Part shown: in pieces, positions 8,555 to 16,730 of the stretch
How the letters are laid out: every line of letters begins with the position of its first letter
Numbering within the stretch: the first letter of the stretch is position 1
Program-made: the position numbers and the translations under genes
The notes under the pieces: generated by a model
What the model saw: only the letters and a program-made list of their open reading frames with translations
Databases searched by the model: none
What the model was told of the DNA's origin: nothing
Source: Streptomyces sp. CB02056
GTDB taxonomy: Bacteria; Actinomycetota; Actinomycetes; Streptomycetales; Streptomycetaceae
Direction: 5' to 3'
DNA length: 64,000 nucleotides
NCBI RefSeq assembly: GCF_001905545.1
Contig: NZ_LIPD01000007.1
Coordinates: 716,894 to 780,893, forward strand

Positions 8555-10117
8555 TCAGGCGGTGCGCCGGGTGTCGTCGAGCCGCAGGTAGCCGAGCGCG
8601 CTGGTGGCCACGCCGCGCACCGAGGAGGCCAGGGCGTAGGTCTCCCAGGCGTGCGCGAGGGTGATGTGGAAGGACTCGGTGAGCAGGTACTCGGACAGGT
8701 CGTGGTTGACCTCGGCCCGGGCCTGCTCGTCGGCGGCGGCGAAGGCGCGGGCCTGGAGGTCGGCGTAGGCGGGGTCGGTGACGTGCGAGGTGTTCCGGCC
8801 GACCTGGAGCGGCCCGGAGACGGTGATCCCGCTCAGCGGGGAGACGCTGACCATGCCGTGGTTGGCGATGAACAGCCCGTCCAGCGTGCCCTGTTGGATC
8901 TTCGGCTGGAGCGCGGCGTTGTCCAGCAGCTGGACGTCGACGCCGAACCCGGCCTGCTCCAGGTCGTACTTGACCAGTTCCACGAGGGAGGCGAAGACCG
9001 GCGAGTTGGCGGCGGTGAGCGGCACCCGGGCGCCCTCGGCGCCGGCCTCCCGGAGCAGTCCGCGGGCCTTCTCCGGGTCGTGCGGGTAGCGGGTGACCTG
9101 GTCGGGGGTGACGCCGGGGGTGTTGGAGGGCCAGGGCAGGCTGCTCGCCTCGGCGTGGCCGCCGTACACCTGGGCGACGATGCGGTCGCGGTCCACCGCG
9201 TACTGGAGGGCCTGGCGCACCCGGCGGTCGCCGAAGGGCCCGCTGGTGACGTTCACGCCGAGGAACGCCTGCTGGTAGGAGGACCTGGCGGACTGCACGG
9301 TGAAGGCCGGGTTCCCCCCGAGCACCTTGAGGTCGCGCCCGGGCACCGCGCCGATCAGGTGGGACTGCCCCGACTGGAGGGCGGACAGCGCGGCCTGGCT
9401 GCTGGTCACCGACCGGACGGTGATCCGCTCGAAGTGCGGCCGGCCGCTCTGCCAGTAGTGGTCGTAGCGGGCCAGGTCGAGCTGGTTGCCGCCCTTGAAC
9501 GCCTGCCAGGTGAACGGCCCGGTGCCGTTGACCCTGTCGGCGGCCTTGCCGTCGACGTAACTGCGGGCGTCCACCACGGGGTTGAAGGCGAGCGCGTCGA
9601 ACAGGTTGCTGGTGGGCTTGGCGAGCGTGAGGGTGACCTCGTTCGGGGCGCTCGCCCGGATGTCGGCGAGCCGTTCCAGCAGCGGCTTGACCTGGGAGGA
9701 CTTGGCCGCGCCGGTGAGCGAGAAGACGACGTCGTCCGGGCTGAGCGGGCGGCCGTCGTGGAAGGTGACGTCCTCGCGCAGCTTGAGCACGAGCCTGGTG
9801 CGGTCGGCGCTCCACTCCCAGGAGGTGGCGAGCCAGGGCACGGGCTGGAGGGTCTGCGGGTCGAGGTCGACCAGCCGGTCCAGCACCAGGTTGACGAACA
9901 CCGGGGTGTCCGGGCCGCGGTGGAGCAGCTGGGTGGGGTCGGGGGCGGCGCCGTAGACGATCTGGAGGTCCGGCGCGGAGGCGGTGGCGGGGGCCGCGGC
10001 CCCGCCGACGGCGTCCTCGGTGGCGGAGCGGCAGCCCGCCGCCAGCAGGACCGCTCCGGCGCTCAGGCCGAGGAAGCCTCTTCGGGGCAGGCCGTGGTGG
10101 CGGGCCGCGTCGCTCAT
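8555..10117 (-). CDS. Tat-exported lipoprotein solute-binding protein (SBP_bac_5 type)
   Basis: A 520-aa extracellular binding protein for the ABC importer. The leader has twin arginines followed by a short hydrophobic stretch and a lipobox (LLAAGC, Cys29), so it should be exported folded and lipid-anchored. The mature protein has the two-lobed oligopeptide-binding pattern, with landmarks LKLREDVTFHDGRPLSPDDV and RVRQALQYAVDRDRIV. It precedes the DppB-type permease by 126 bp, a gap that holds short GGCGGTGCG-rich repeats but no clear hairpin. Family members bind peptides, nickel, haem or oligosaccharides; the locus favours an oligosaccharide, but this is not proven. Confidence 0.92.
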   Translation of the reverse strand: MSDAARHHGLPRRGFLGLSAGAVLLAAGCRSATEDAVGGAAAPATASAPDLQIVYGAAPDPTQLLHRGPDTPVFVNLVLDRLVDLDPQTLQPVPWLATSWEWSADRTRLVLKLREDVTFHDGRPLSPDDVVFSLTGAAKSSQVKPLLERLADIRASAPNEVTLTLAKPTSNLFDALAFNPVVDARSYVDGKAADRVNGTGPFTWQAFKGGNQLDLARYDHYWQSGRPHFERITVRSVTSSQAALSALQSGQSHLIGAVPGRDLKVLGGNPAFTVQSARSSYQQAFLGVNVTSGPFGDRRVRQALQYAVDRDRIVAQVYGGHAEASSLPWPSNTPGVTPDQVTRYPHDPEKARGLLREAGAEGARVPLTAANSPVFASLVELVKYDLEQAGFGVDVQLLDNAALQPKIQQGTLDGLFIANHGMVSVSPLSGITVSGPLQVGRNTSHVTDPAYADLQARAFAAADEQARAEVNHDLSEYLLTESFHITLAHAWETYALASSVRGVATSALGYLRLDDTRRTA

Positions 10118-10166
10118 GGTGGTGCTACCTCTTCGGTTCTCGGGGTCTCGGTCGGCGGGTGCGGTG

Positions 10167-10955
10167 TCAGTACCTGGTCACGACGACGCTGTCGCTCCAG
10201 GCCACCACGTCGGGGCCGCCGGTCGGGTAGGGGATGTTCTTGGCCGGGTTCCAGTTGGCCCGGTAGATGCCGGTCTTGAAGTACGGCGACTGGTTCTGGT
10301 GGTAGTTGTTGAGGCCGCTGTACGCGCCGACCTGCGCGCCGTCCCGGTAGACGGTGACGGCGCCGGGGGTGGTGTCGGTGGACCAGGTGATGTCGAAGGC
10401 CCACTGGTTCCAGTGGCCGAACTGCACGTCGCCGAGCGGGATCACCGCCTCCTGGACGGTGCTCGGGTCGGTCAGCCAGTGCACCTTGAGCCGCCAGCTG
10501 CCGTCCTTGACGGTCAGCGCGATCGGCGGCTTGGTGTCGCTGCCGTCGGCGAGCGGGTAGCCGTGCCACTGGGCGAGGATCGTCTCGGTGGACGTCCGCA
10601 CCCAGTCGGTGGGCAGGTAGTCGGCGAGGGCGAAGCGGTAGCTGCCCCAGCCGAGGGAGTTGACGGCGACCTCGGAGCGGTAGGAGGCGCCGTCGTTCGG
10701 GACGCTGAAGCGGGCGGCCTGGCCGGTGCCGCCGGCGGGTGCGGGGGCCACGGTGATGCTGCCGTTGCCGTCGACGCGCTGGCGGGTCCAGGCGGCGAGG
10801 GTGCCGGATTCGAAGTCGTCGGCGAAGACCTCGGTGGCGGCGGTCACGGCCGCGGAGGCGGGTGCGGGGGCGGCGGCGTGGGCGGGAGCGGCGGCGGTCA
10901 CGGCCAGGGCGGCGGTGAGCACGGCGCCGGCGAGGCGGCCGGGGAGTCGGGACAC
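10167..10955 (-). CDS. Secreted polysaccharide lyase (heparin-lyase-I-like fold)
   Basis: A 262-aa protein with a Sec-type leader (RLAGAVLTAALAVTAAAPAHA, cleaved near residue 28). The mature part matches the jelly-roll polysaccharide lyase family PF14099 by eye: FADDFESGTLAAWTRQ at the front, a central ILAQWHG followed by KPPIAL, HWNQWAFDITWS, and the C-terminal YFKTGIYRANW. Members cleave uronic-acid-containing chains such as heparin or glucuronan by beta-elimination, leaving unsaturated ends. It sits between the binding-protein gene and the DUF3604 gene on the same strand, 71 nt after the latter, so it is probably the extracellular first step of the locus. Which glycan it cuts is unknown. 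Confidence 0.8.
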   Translation of the reverse strand: MSRLPGRLAGAVLTAALAVTAAAPAHAAAPAPASAAVTAATEVFADDFESGTLAAWTRQRVDGNGSITVAPAPAGGTGQAARFSVPNDGASYRSEVAVNSLGWGSYRFALADYLPTDWVRTSTETILAQWHGYPLADGSDTKPPIALTVKDGSWRLKVHWLTDPSTVQEAVIPLGDVQFGHWNQWAFDITWSTDTTPGAVTVYRDGAQVGAYSGLNNYHQNQSPYFKTGIYRANWNPAKNIPYPTGGPDVVAWSDSVVVTRY

Positions 10956-11026
10956 GGGTTCTTCTCCATCTCGGGTTCGGGTACGGGCGACCGGTGGTCG
11001 GGGCCGGCTGACGGGATCAACCGGCC

Positions 11027-12586
11027 CTAGCGACAGGAGCCGGCCGGTCCCACCCAGGTCGGGCTGGACCAGGCCCACTGGTCGTTCACCTGTCGTACCC
11101 TCACGTGGTAGAAGTCCCCGTCGCCGCCGGGGCGTTCGTCGGTCAGCTCGAACTCGGCGGTGGTCTCCCGGTCGGGCACGGCCCGGTCGAAGCGGTAGGC
11201 GCCGGAGACGAACCCGCCGGTGAAGCCGGTCCGCGCGCCCGCCAGCAGCTCGCCGACGGCGTGGGCGGTCTCGACGCCGTTCACGACGGCGACCAGCCTG
11301 GTCCGCTCGTCGCCCTCGATCCGCAGCGAGAAGCCCTGGGTGCTGTCGGTGGCGGTGTTGGGGTTGCCGTCGGTGACGGTCCGCAGCCGGACCTCCCCCG
11401 GCCCGGTGCGCTCCCAGTGGGACGGCCGGTAGGTGTCCGGCTCGGCCTCGGCGGGCGCGACCGTCTCCGGGCCGCGCAGCCGGGGCTGGACGTCCAGCAG
11501 CCGCCCGCCCTCGATCCGCAACTCCACGTCCCAGTGCACCGGTTCGCCGCGCCGGCCCCAGCCGACGGCGAAGCCCAGGGTGCCGGTGAAGGTGTCCTCG
11601 GCGGCGGCGCGGGCGAGCAGTTCGGGGCGGCTGACCCGGTGGACGGGGACGCCGTTGCGCAGCAGTTCGACGTGGTCGAGCGCGTCCCGGCCCTGGACGG
11701 TGACCTGGATCCGGCGCCGGTCGGCGGAGGGGGCCTCGGCACCCATCGGGGCGCCGTTGACGGAGGTGGCGAGCAGGATGCGGTCGCCGGTGATCGCGTA
11801 GGCGCGGCGCTGCTGGACGGCGGTCCAGATCCCGTCGCGGGTCAGCTCCGGGGCCCAGACCGCGACCCGGCCGTGCCCGTGGCTGCCGGGGAAGGCGCTG
11901 TGGTGGTCGGTGGAGCCGATCAGCCCGAAGCGGTGGCCCAGGCGCAGGCCGTGGACGGCCGTCCCGGCGGCGGCGCGCGGGCCCATGGTGTGCAGGTAGC
12001 CGCGCGGCGCCTCGTCGGACTCGGCGCAGCCGTGCATCGACACCATCTCCACCACCGGGGCGAACTCCTCGGTGTAGGAGGCCCAGTCGATGCCGCGGCG
12101 GGCCGGCCCGTAGCCGATGTGGTGCGGCAGGGCCCAGGTCCGTACGCCCTGGGCGGCGAGCTCCCGCAGCCGGGCGCGCAGTCGCTCCAGGTCCGCCGCC
12201 CGGATGATCTCGCCGCGCGAGCCGTCGAAGTACACGCAGTGGTCGCCGTACGCGAGGCTGTGCCACTCGAAGGACTGGAAGGTGACGAAGCGGCCGTCCT
12301 CGTGGGCGGCGGCGGTGACGTCCTGGACGTGGTCCCAGAGCCGGGCCAGCCGGGCGAAGCCCTCGGTGTGGTAGTCGACCAGGCTGGCCAGCTCGGGGGT
12401 GCGCTCGGGCAGGTCGGGCCACCAGCCGTGGCCGGTGACGCTGGCGAAGTCGAGCTGGAGCCGGGCGTTGGCGTAGGCGTCCTCGATGCTCCCGTGGCCG
12501 TAGCTGATGCCGCAGTGGTTGTGGAGGTCGCCGACGTACAGGCCCAGACCGGCGTAGCCGGGCGCGTCGGTGGTGGGGGCGGTCAT
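11027..12586 (-). CDS. DUF3604 / PHP-superfamily metal-dependent protein
   Basis: A 519-aa cytoplasmic protein with no leader. It opens with YVGDLHNHCGISYGHGS, the His-x-His metal signature of the PHP superfamily; other metal-type residues include HHIGYG (near 165) and STDHHSAFPGSHGHGR (near 230). The overall plan fits DUF3604 proteins, which are often found beside sulfatases and glycan enzymes and whose substrates are poorly known. The C-terminal 200 residues are beta-rich (VHWDVELRIEGG, GDFYHVRVRQVNDQWAWSSP), also usual for DUF3604. It begins the minus-strand run towards the lyase and faces the candidate operator at 12,621. A phosphoesterase- or hydrolase-like role on imported fragments is an inference. 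Confidence 0.75.
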   Translation of the reverse strand: MTAPTTDAPGYAGLGLYVGDLHNHCGISYGHGSIEDAYANARLQLDFASVTGHGWWPDLPERTPELASLVDYHTEGFARLARLWDHVQDVTAAAHEDGRFVTFQSFEWHSLAYGDHCVYFDGSRGEIIRAADLERLRARLRELAAQGVRTWALPHHIGYGPARRGIDWASYTEEFAPVVEMVSMHGCAESDEAPRGYLHTMGPRAAAGTAVHGLRLGHRFGLIGSTDHHSAFPGSHGHGRVAVWAPELTRDGIWTAVQQRRAYAITGDRILLATSVNGAPMGAEAPSADRRRIQVTVQGRDALDHVELLRNGVPVHRVSRPELLARAAAEDTFTGTLGFAVGWGRRGEPVHWDVELRIEGGRLLDVQPRLRGPETVAPAEAEPDTYRPSHWERTGPGEVRLRTVTDGNPNTATDSTQGFSLRIEGDERTRLVAVVNGVETAHAVGELLAGARTGFTGGFVSGAYRFDRAVPDRETTAEFELTDERPGGDGDFYHVRVRQVNDQWAWSSPTWVGPAGSCR

Positions 12587-12620
12587 CGGGGCGGGGCTTC
12601 CTCGGGTCGGGGTCGGCGGT

Positions 12621-12643
12621 GTTTGATCGACTCTGAGAAGAAG
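12621..12643. promoter_or_regulatory. Candidate operator before the DUF3604 gene
   Basis: The segment TTTGATCGA...CTGAGAAGAAGC lies 35 nt upstream of the minus-strand start at 12,586. It aligns with the site at 12,798, sharing TTTGATCGA exactly and then CTGA-AGAA. Placing one copy before each divergent gene fits control by one regulator. Confidence 0.35.
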
Positions 12644-12797
12644 CTAGCCGTGATCTCCGGGGGCCGGTCAAGGCCCAGCCGGTCGGTGTCGTGCGATCGC
12701 CATCGGGCGAAACATCGGCTTCACAGACATCCGGCAGGTGGGAGCGGGAAGACGCAGGCCAGCCGACCGGGCCCGGCCTACCGCAAGCCGCTCGGAC

Positions 12798-12820
12798 TTT
12801 TGATCGATCTGATAGAAACT
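12798..12820. promoter_or_regulatory. Candidate ROK operator before the propeller enzyme gene
   Basis: The inverted repeat TTTTGATC-GATCT-GATAGAAA is followed by CT, 38 nt before the GTG at 12,859. Its right half is identical to the site at 413-431 before the dehydrogenase-sulfatase operon. The intervening 12,644-12,797 stretch shows nothing else clear. Confidence 0.45.
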
Positions 12821-12858
12821 CTTCTCATCCCCTCCCGACCCCTTCGAAGGACGGTCCC

Positions 12859-13878
12859 GTGCCGCACCCCGCCGCCCCGCCCGCCGCGCCCGACCTGAGC
12901 GCCTCCCACCTGGTCCGCGCCCCCGAGCGCCCCGAACCCGGCTACTGGGCCGGCTGCCCGGGCGTCCGGTACGAGCCGGACCGCGACCGCTTCCTGCTCA
13001 CCTACCGCGAGCGCCGCCCGCGCGGCGCGGCGGGCGGCCCCGACCGAGGCTGGCGCTGCGCCGTCGCCGAGAGCACCGACGGCATCGCCTTCCACGACCT
13101 GTGGTCCGTCCGGAGCGACGACCTGGGCTCCCCCTCGATGGAGCGCCTCGCCCTGCTGCGCCGCGACGGCGGCTACCTGCTCCACCTCAGCCACGTCGAC
13201 CCGGCCGACAACCGCTGGCGGATCGACGCCCTGAGCGCCGACACCCCCGACTCCTTCGACCTCGGCGCCCGCACCCCCGTCCTGACCGCCGCGACCACCG
13301 GCACCGAGGGCGTCAAGGACCCGTACCTGCTCGAAACCGACGCCGGCGTCCACCTGTTCGCCACCGTCTCCCGGGCCCGGCCGTTCACCCCCGAGGAACG
13401 GGCCCGCGCCCACGCGAGTGCCGACATCCACACCACCGGCCTCACCGTCCAGCCCACCGCCCTCGCGCTCTCCCCGGACGGGCTGCGCTTCACCGCCCCG
13501 CCCGGCCGCGCCGCCGAGGCCCTGGACGTCGGCCCGGCCGGCGCCTGGGACGGCTACGAGTCCCGGATCACCACCGTCCTCCCCGACGGCCGGGGCGGCT
13601 GGCTCGCGCTCTACGACGGCTCGGCGGACGCCGCCGGCAACTACGAGGAGCGCTGCGGCCTGGCCGCCTCCGCCGACCTGCGCGCCTGGCACCGCCTCAC
13701 CCCGGACGGCCCCTGGCTGGACGTCCGGTACGCCGACCTCGTCTCCGCCCGCGGCCGCTGGTACCTCTACTACGAGCAGACCCGCGCGGACGGCGCCCAC
13801 GAACTGCGGGTGGCCGTCCTGGACGAGTTCGCCGGGGTCCGCCCCGACGGCGGCCCGGCGACGGCCCCCTGCGACTGA
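12859..13878 (+). CDS. Five-bladed beta-propeller glycosidase-like protein (GH43/32-like)
   Basis: A 339-aa cytoplasmic protein with repeated blade strands: 'GCPGVRYEPDRDRFLLTYRE', 'SMERLALLRRDGGYLLHLSH', 'GVKDPYLLETDAGVHLFATV', 'ESRITTVLPDGRGGWLALYD' and 'RYADLVSARGRWYLYYEQ'. The 'KDPYL' and 'SPSMERL' elements resemble the acidic-residue positions of GH43/GH32/GH130-type propellers, but the catalytic residues cannot be assigned by eye. A GAAGG-type ribosome site precedes the GTG start. It is divergent from the DUF3604 gene and lies behind the shared GATAGAAA element, so it belongs to the glycan locus. Likely role: cleavage or phosphorolysis of an imported oligosaccharide; the linkage is unknown. 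Confidence 0.6.
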   Translation: MPHPAAPPAAPDLSASHLVRAPERPEPGYWAGCPGVRYEPDRDRFLLTYRERRPRGAAGGPDRGWRCAVAESTDGIAFHDLWSVRSDDLGSPSMERLALLRRDGGYLLHLSHVDPADNRWRIDALSADTPDSFDLGARTPVLTAATTGTEGVKDPYLLETDAGVHLFATVSRARPFTPEERARAHASADIHTTGLTVQPTALALSPDGLRFTAPPGRAAEALDVGPAGAWDGYESRITTVLPDGRGGWLALYDGSADAAGNYEERCGLAASADLRAWHRLTPDGPWLDVRYADLVSARGRWYLYYEQTRADGAHELRVAVLDEFAGVRPDGGPATAPCD

Positions 13879-13888
13879 GAATCCCGGC

Positions 13889-14800
13889 TCACGCGCCCGC
13901 GGCGGCCGCCTCGGCGAGGGAGTCCAGCACCGGCCGGACCAGCGGGTGCCCGTCGGCGCCGGCCCGGACGGCGGCGAAGACCCGGCGGGTGGCGAGCTCG
14001 CTGTCCACCGGGCGCACCGCGACCTCGCCGAGGTCGACGCCGCGCAGCGCCGAGCGCGGCACCAGCGCCACCCCGAGGCCGGCCGAGGCCAGCGCCACCA
14101 CGGCCCGGAAGTCGTCCGAGGAGTGCAGCAGCCGGGGCTGGAACCCGGCGTGCTCGCAGGCCAGCAGCACCACGTCGTGGCAGGGGTTGCCGGGGTACGG
14201 CCCGATCCACGGCTCGTCGGCCAGCGAGGCGACGGCCAGCGGGCCGGACTCGGCGGCCAGCCGGTGGCCGAGCGGCAGCACGGCCTCGAAGGGCTCGGCG
14301 TACAGCGGCACCCTGGTCAGCCGGGCGTCGTCGGCGCGCGGGGCGCCCCGGTACTCGACGGCCACCGCGAGGTCGGCCCGGCCGTCCAGCACCATCGGCA
14401 GGCTGGCGTCGCCCTCGGCGTCCAGCACCTTGAGCCGCACCCCGGGCGCGCGCCCGGCGAGCAGGCCGACGGCCGGGGCGAGCACGGAGGCGATGGCGGT
14501 CGCGAAGGAGGCGACCGTCACCTCCCCGGAGACGCCCGCGCTGTACGCGGCGAGGTCGGCCTCGGCGCGCTCCAGCTGGGCGAGCACCACGTCGGCGTGG
14601 CCGAGCAGGATCTCCCCGGCGGCGGTCAGCCGTACGCCCCGGCCCTCCCGGGCGAGCAGGTGGTGGCCGGTCTCCTGCTCCAGGGCGGCCAGCTGCTGGG
14701 AGACCGCGGAGGGGGTCAGGTAGAGGGCGGCCGCCGCGGCGGTCACGGTGCGGTGGTCCGCCACGGCCCGCAGGGTCCGCAGCCGTCGTGCGTCGATCAC
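13889..14800 (-). CDS. LysR-family transcriptional regulator
   Basis: A 303-aa LysR-type regulator. The N-terminal winged helix-turn-helix is clear: LRTLRAVADHRTVTAAAAAL then TPSAVSQQLAALEQE, ending LTAAGEILLGHADVVLAQL. The C-terminal effector domain has the usual halves (VTVASFATAIASVLAPAVGLL near residue 95; LASAGLGVALVPRSAL near 240). The GTG at 14,800 is chosen because it starts the conserved helix at the right place. It is divergent from the first of four propeller genes, and the palindrome between them (14,959) recurs before all four. LysR proteins usually control a divergent neighbour from a site near -65, which fits. The inducer is unknown. Confidence 0.88.
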   Translation of the reverse strand: MIDARRLRTLRAVADHRTVTAAAAALYLTPSAVSQQLAALEQETGHHLLAREGRGVRLTAAGEILLGHADVVLAQLERAEADLAAYSAGVSGEVTVASFATAIASVLAPAVGLLAGRAPGVRLKVLDAEGDASLPMVLDGRADLAVAVEYRGAPRADDARLTRVPLYAEPFEAVLPLGHRLAAESGPLAVASLADEPWIGPYPGNPCHDVVLLACEHAGFQPRLLHSSDDFRAVVALASAGLGVALVPRSALRGVDLGEVAVRPVDSELATRRVFAAVRAGADGHPLVRPVLDSLAEAAAAGA

Positions 14801-14958
14801 GGACCAATTCTGCCAGCGCGGCACGGCGCACCCGACCGGAGCACGGTTCCGCCGGGTCCGCCGACGGCCGCGCGGGCCGGTCGGGACGGCTCCCGTTCGT
14901 CGGCCACCCGCCCCGTACGGCGGGACGGTTGTACCGGCGTGGGAGATTTCGGCCGGAG

Positions 14959-15030
14959 ATACGACCGGTGAGGTATTTCCGGACGAGATCGCTCCTGTCC
15001 GTTGACCGGACACCCGCACGGCGCTTGGCT
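14959..15030 (+). promoter_or_regulatory. Propeller promoter module 1 (palindrome, -35, -10)
   Basis: The palindrome ATACGACCGGTGAGGTAT (14,959-14,976) is followed after 25 nt by TTGACC (15,002-15,007), then 17 nt, then TTGGCT (15,025-15,030). The same elements with the same spacings occur before the next three paralogs. This copy has the weakest right half. The palindrome centre is about 70 nt before the expected transcription start, as expected for an activator site. Confidence 0.6.
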
Positions 15031-15092
15031 CTTCCCCAACCGGGCCACGGGGGTGTCGACGGCCCGGCACCGTCATCTGGGGAGGATGATCC

Positions 15093-16538
15093 ATGACCAC
15101 CGCACGCACCCGCCGCCGACTGGCCCGTACCGCCGCCGTCCTGGTGGCCGTGGCCGTGGCCGGCGCCGCGATGCCCGCCGCCGAGGCCCGCCCGCCCAAG
15201 GGCGACACCGCCCGGGTCAGCGAGGGCGCCAAGGGCGAGCCGCTGAACGGCACCTCCCTCGCGCTCGGGCTGAGCGACGACGGCCGCTACGCCCTGTTCT
15301 CCTCGGCGGCGACCAACCTGCTGCCGGGCGGCGCCGGGGTCCTCGGCGACGTCTACGTGCGGGACCTGCGCAACGGCCACACCGAGCGGGTCAGCGTCGC
15401 CGACGACGGCTCCGCCCTGGACAACGGCAGCAACGACGCGGCGATCAGCGGCAACGGCCGGTACGTGGTGTTCAGCAGCTACGCCTCCAACGCGGTGCCC
15501 GGGCAGCCGAAGCACCCCTCGGACGTCTTCGTCCGGGACCGCTGGACCGGCCGCACCGAGCTGCTCTCCGCGGGCGACGGCGTCTCCGGCGCGGGCGACG
15601 ACCAGAGCATCCGCAACGCCTTCAACGCCGCCATCAGCGCCGACGGCCGCTACGTGGTCTACTCCTCCGACCGCACCGACCTCGCCCCCGGCGTGCGCCG
15701 CGGCAAGTTCAACGTCTTCCTCGCCGACCGCTGGACCCACACCACCCGGGTGGTCAGCACCGGCGCGGACGGCACCCCGGCCGACAACAACTCCTTCCGC
15801 CCGACGATCAGCGCGGACGGCACCGTCATCGGCTTCACCTCGCGGGCCGGCAACCTGCTCCCGGCCGAGCAGACCCCGCCCGCGCTCGCCGCCACTTCCG
15901 CCGCGGACCCCGCTGATGGCACGGACCTCGCCGAGGCCGCGCGGGCCCCGCGGACCGCCTCCGCCCGCGCCGAGCTGGCCGCCATCCGCGCCTACCCGTA
16001 CTACGTCTGGGACGCCCGCACCGGGAAGATCACCGGCGCCAGCTACAACGAGGCCGGCGAGTTCGTCAACAGCGGCAACGACGGGCGGATCAGCCCCTCC
16101 GGCCGCTACGCGGCCTACACCGTCTTCGAGGAGGGCGGCCGCCCCGGCTCGCACGGCCGCCACCAGGACGTCTACGTCCGCGAGCTGGCCACCGGCACGA
16201 CCACCAAGGTCAACAAGCCGCTGTCCGGCACCACCCCGCGCGACTCCTCCTACGACCCGGTGATGCCGATGAACGACCGCTGGGTGTACTTCGTCTCCGA
16301 CGTCGCCGACCTGGTGCCCGGCGACACCAACGAGCAGGCCGACGTCTTCCGCACCGACCTGCGCAGCGGGCACACCGAGCGGGTCTCCCTCGCCCACGAC
16401 GGCTCCCAGAGCACCACCTCCGCCGCCTTCCCGCAGGTCGACGCCGACGACACGACGCTGCTGTTCAGCGCCCAGGACGGCAACCTGGCGCCCGTCGTCG
16501 ACAGCGACCTCACGGACGTCTTCCGGCGCCGCCTGTGA
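15093..16538 (+). CDS. Secreted TolB/PD40-type beta-propeller protein, paralog 1
   Basis: A 481-aa exported protein of unknown function. The leader runs from a basic start (TRRRLART) through AAVLVAVAVAGAAMPAAEA with cleavage near residue 33. The mature start PPKGDTARVSEGAKGEPLNG is nearly identical in paralogs 2 and 3. It has about six blades with the pattern 'DGRYVVFSS.A.N.VPG....DVFVRDRWTGRTE'. There are no cysteines, no catalytic motif and no anchor, so it should be released or wall-associated. An Ala/Pro-rich insert (near residues 265-300) interrupts the blades at the same place as in the other copies. A GGGGAGGA site precedes the ATG. It is followed by its own spacer and promoter for paralog 2, so each copy is probably a separate transcript. 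Confidence 0.8.
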   Translation: MTTARTRRRLARTAAVLVAVAVAGAAMPAAEARPPKGDTARVSEGAKGEPLNGTSLALGLSDDGRYALFSSAATNLLPGGAGVLGDVYVRDLRNGHTERVSVADDGSALDNGSNDAAISGNGRYVVFSSYASNAVPGQPKHPSDVFVRDRWTGRTELLSAGDGVSGAGDDQSIRNAFNAAISADGRYVVYSSDRTDLAPGVRRGKFNVFLADRWTHTTRVVSTGADGTPADNNSFRPTISADGTVIGFTSRAGNLLPAEQTPPALAATSAADPADGTDLAEAARAPRTASARAELAAIRAYPYYVWDARTGKITGASYNEAGEFVNSGNDGRISPSGRYAAYTVFEEGGRPGSHGRHQDVYVRELATGTTTKVNKPLSGTTPRDSSYDPVMPMNDRWVYFVSDVADLVPGDTNEQADVFRTDLRSGHTERVSLAHDGSQSTTSAAFPQVDADDTTLLFSAQDGNLAPVVDSDLTDVFRRRL

Positions 16539-16594
16539 CGCCCCGACTCCCTCGGTGACGCCCCGACTCCCTCGGTGACGCCCTGACTCCCTTG
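16535..16594. repeat. Three tandem 20-bp repeats over the stop codon of paralog 1
   Basis: The unit GTGACGCCCCGACTCCCTCG occurs twice exactly (16,535 and 16,555) and a third time with changes (16,575). The first unit contains the TGA stop of paralog 1, so slippage here would alter only untranslated DNA after the stop. Confidence 0.85.
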
Positions 16595-16598
16595 CCGG

Positions 16599-16670
16599 AT
16601 ACGCCTGTTGGCGTATTTCCCGGCGGGACCACCCTCGGCCGTTGACCACCAGCCCTCCCGACGGTTGGCT
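16599..16670 (+). promoter_or_regulatory. Propeller promoter module 2
   Basis: The perfect inverted repeat ATACGCC-TGTT-GGCGTAT (16,599-16,616) is followed after 25 nt by TTGACC (16,642-16,647), then 17 nt, then TTGGCT (16,665-16,670). The same geometry is found at the other three copies. Confidence 0.65.
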
Positions 16671-16730
16671 CTGCGAAAGCCCGCCGCCGGGAGGGAGCCC
16701 GGCCGGGCGATCCCAGGGGAGGAAGATCTC

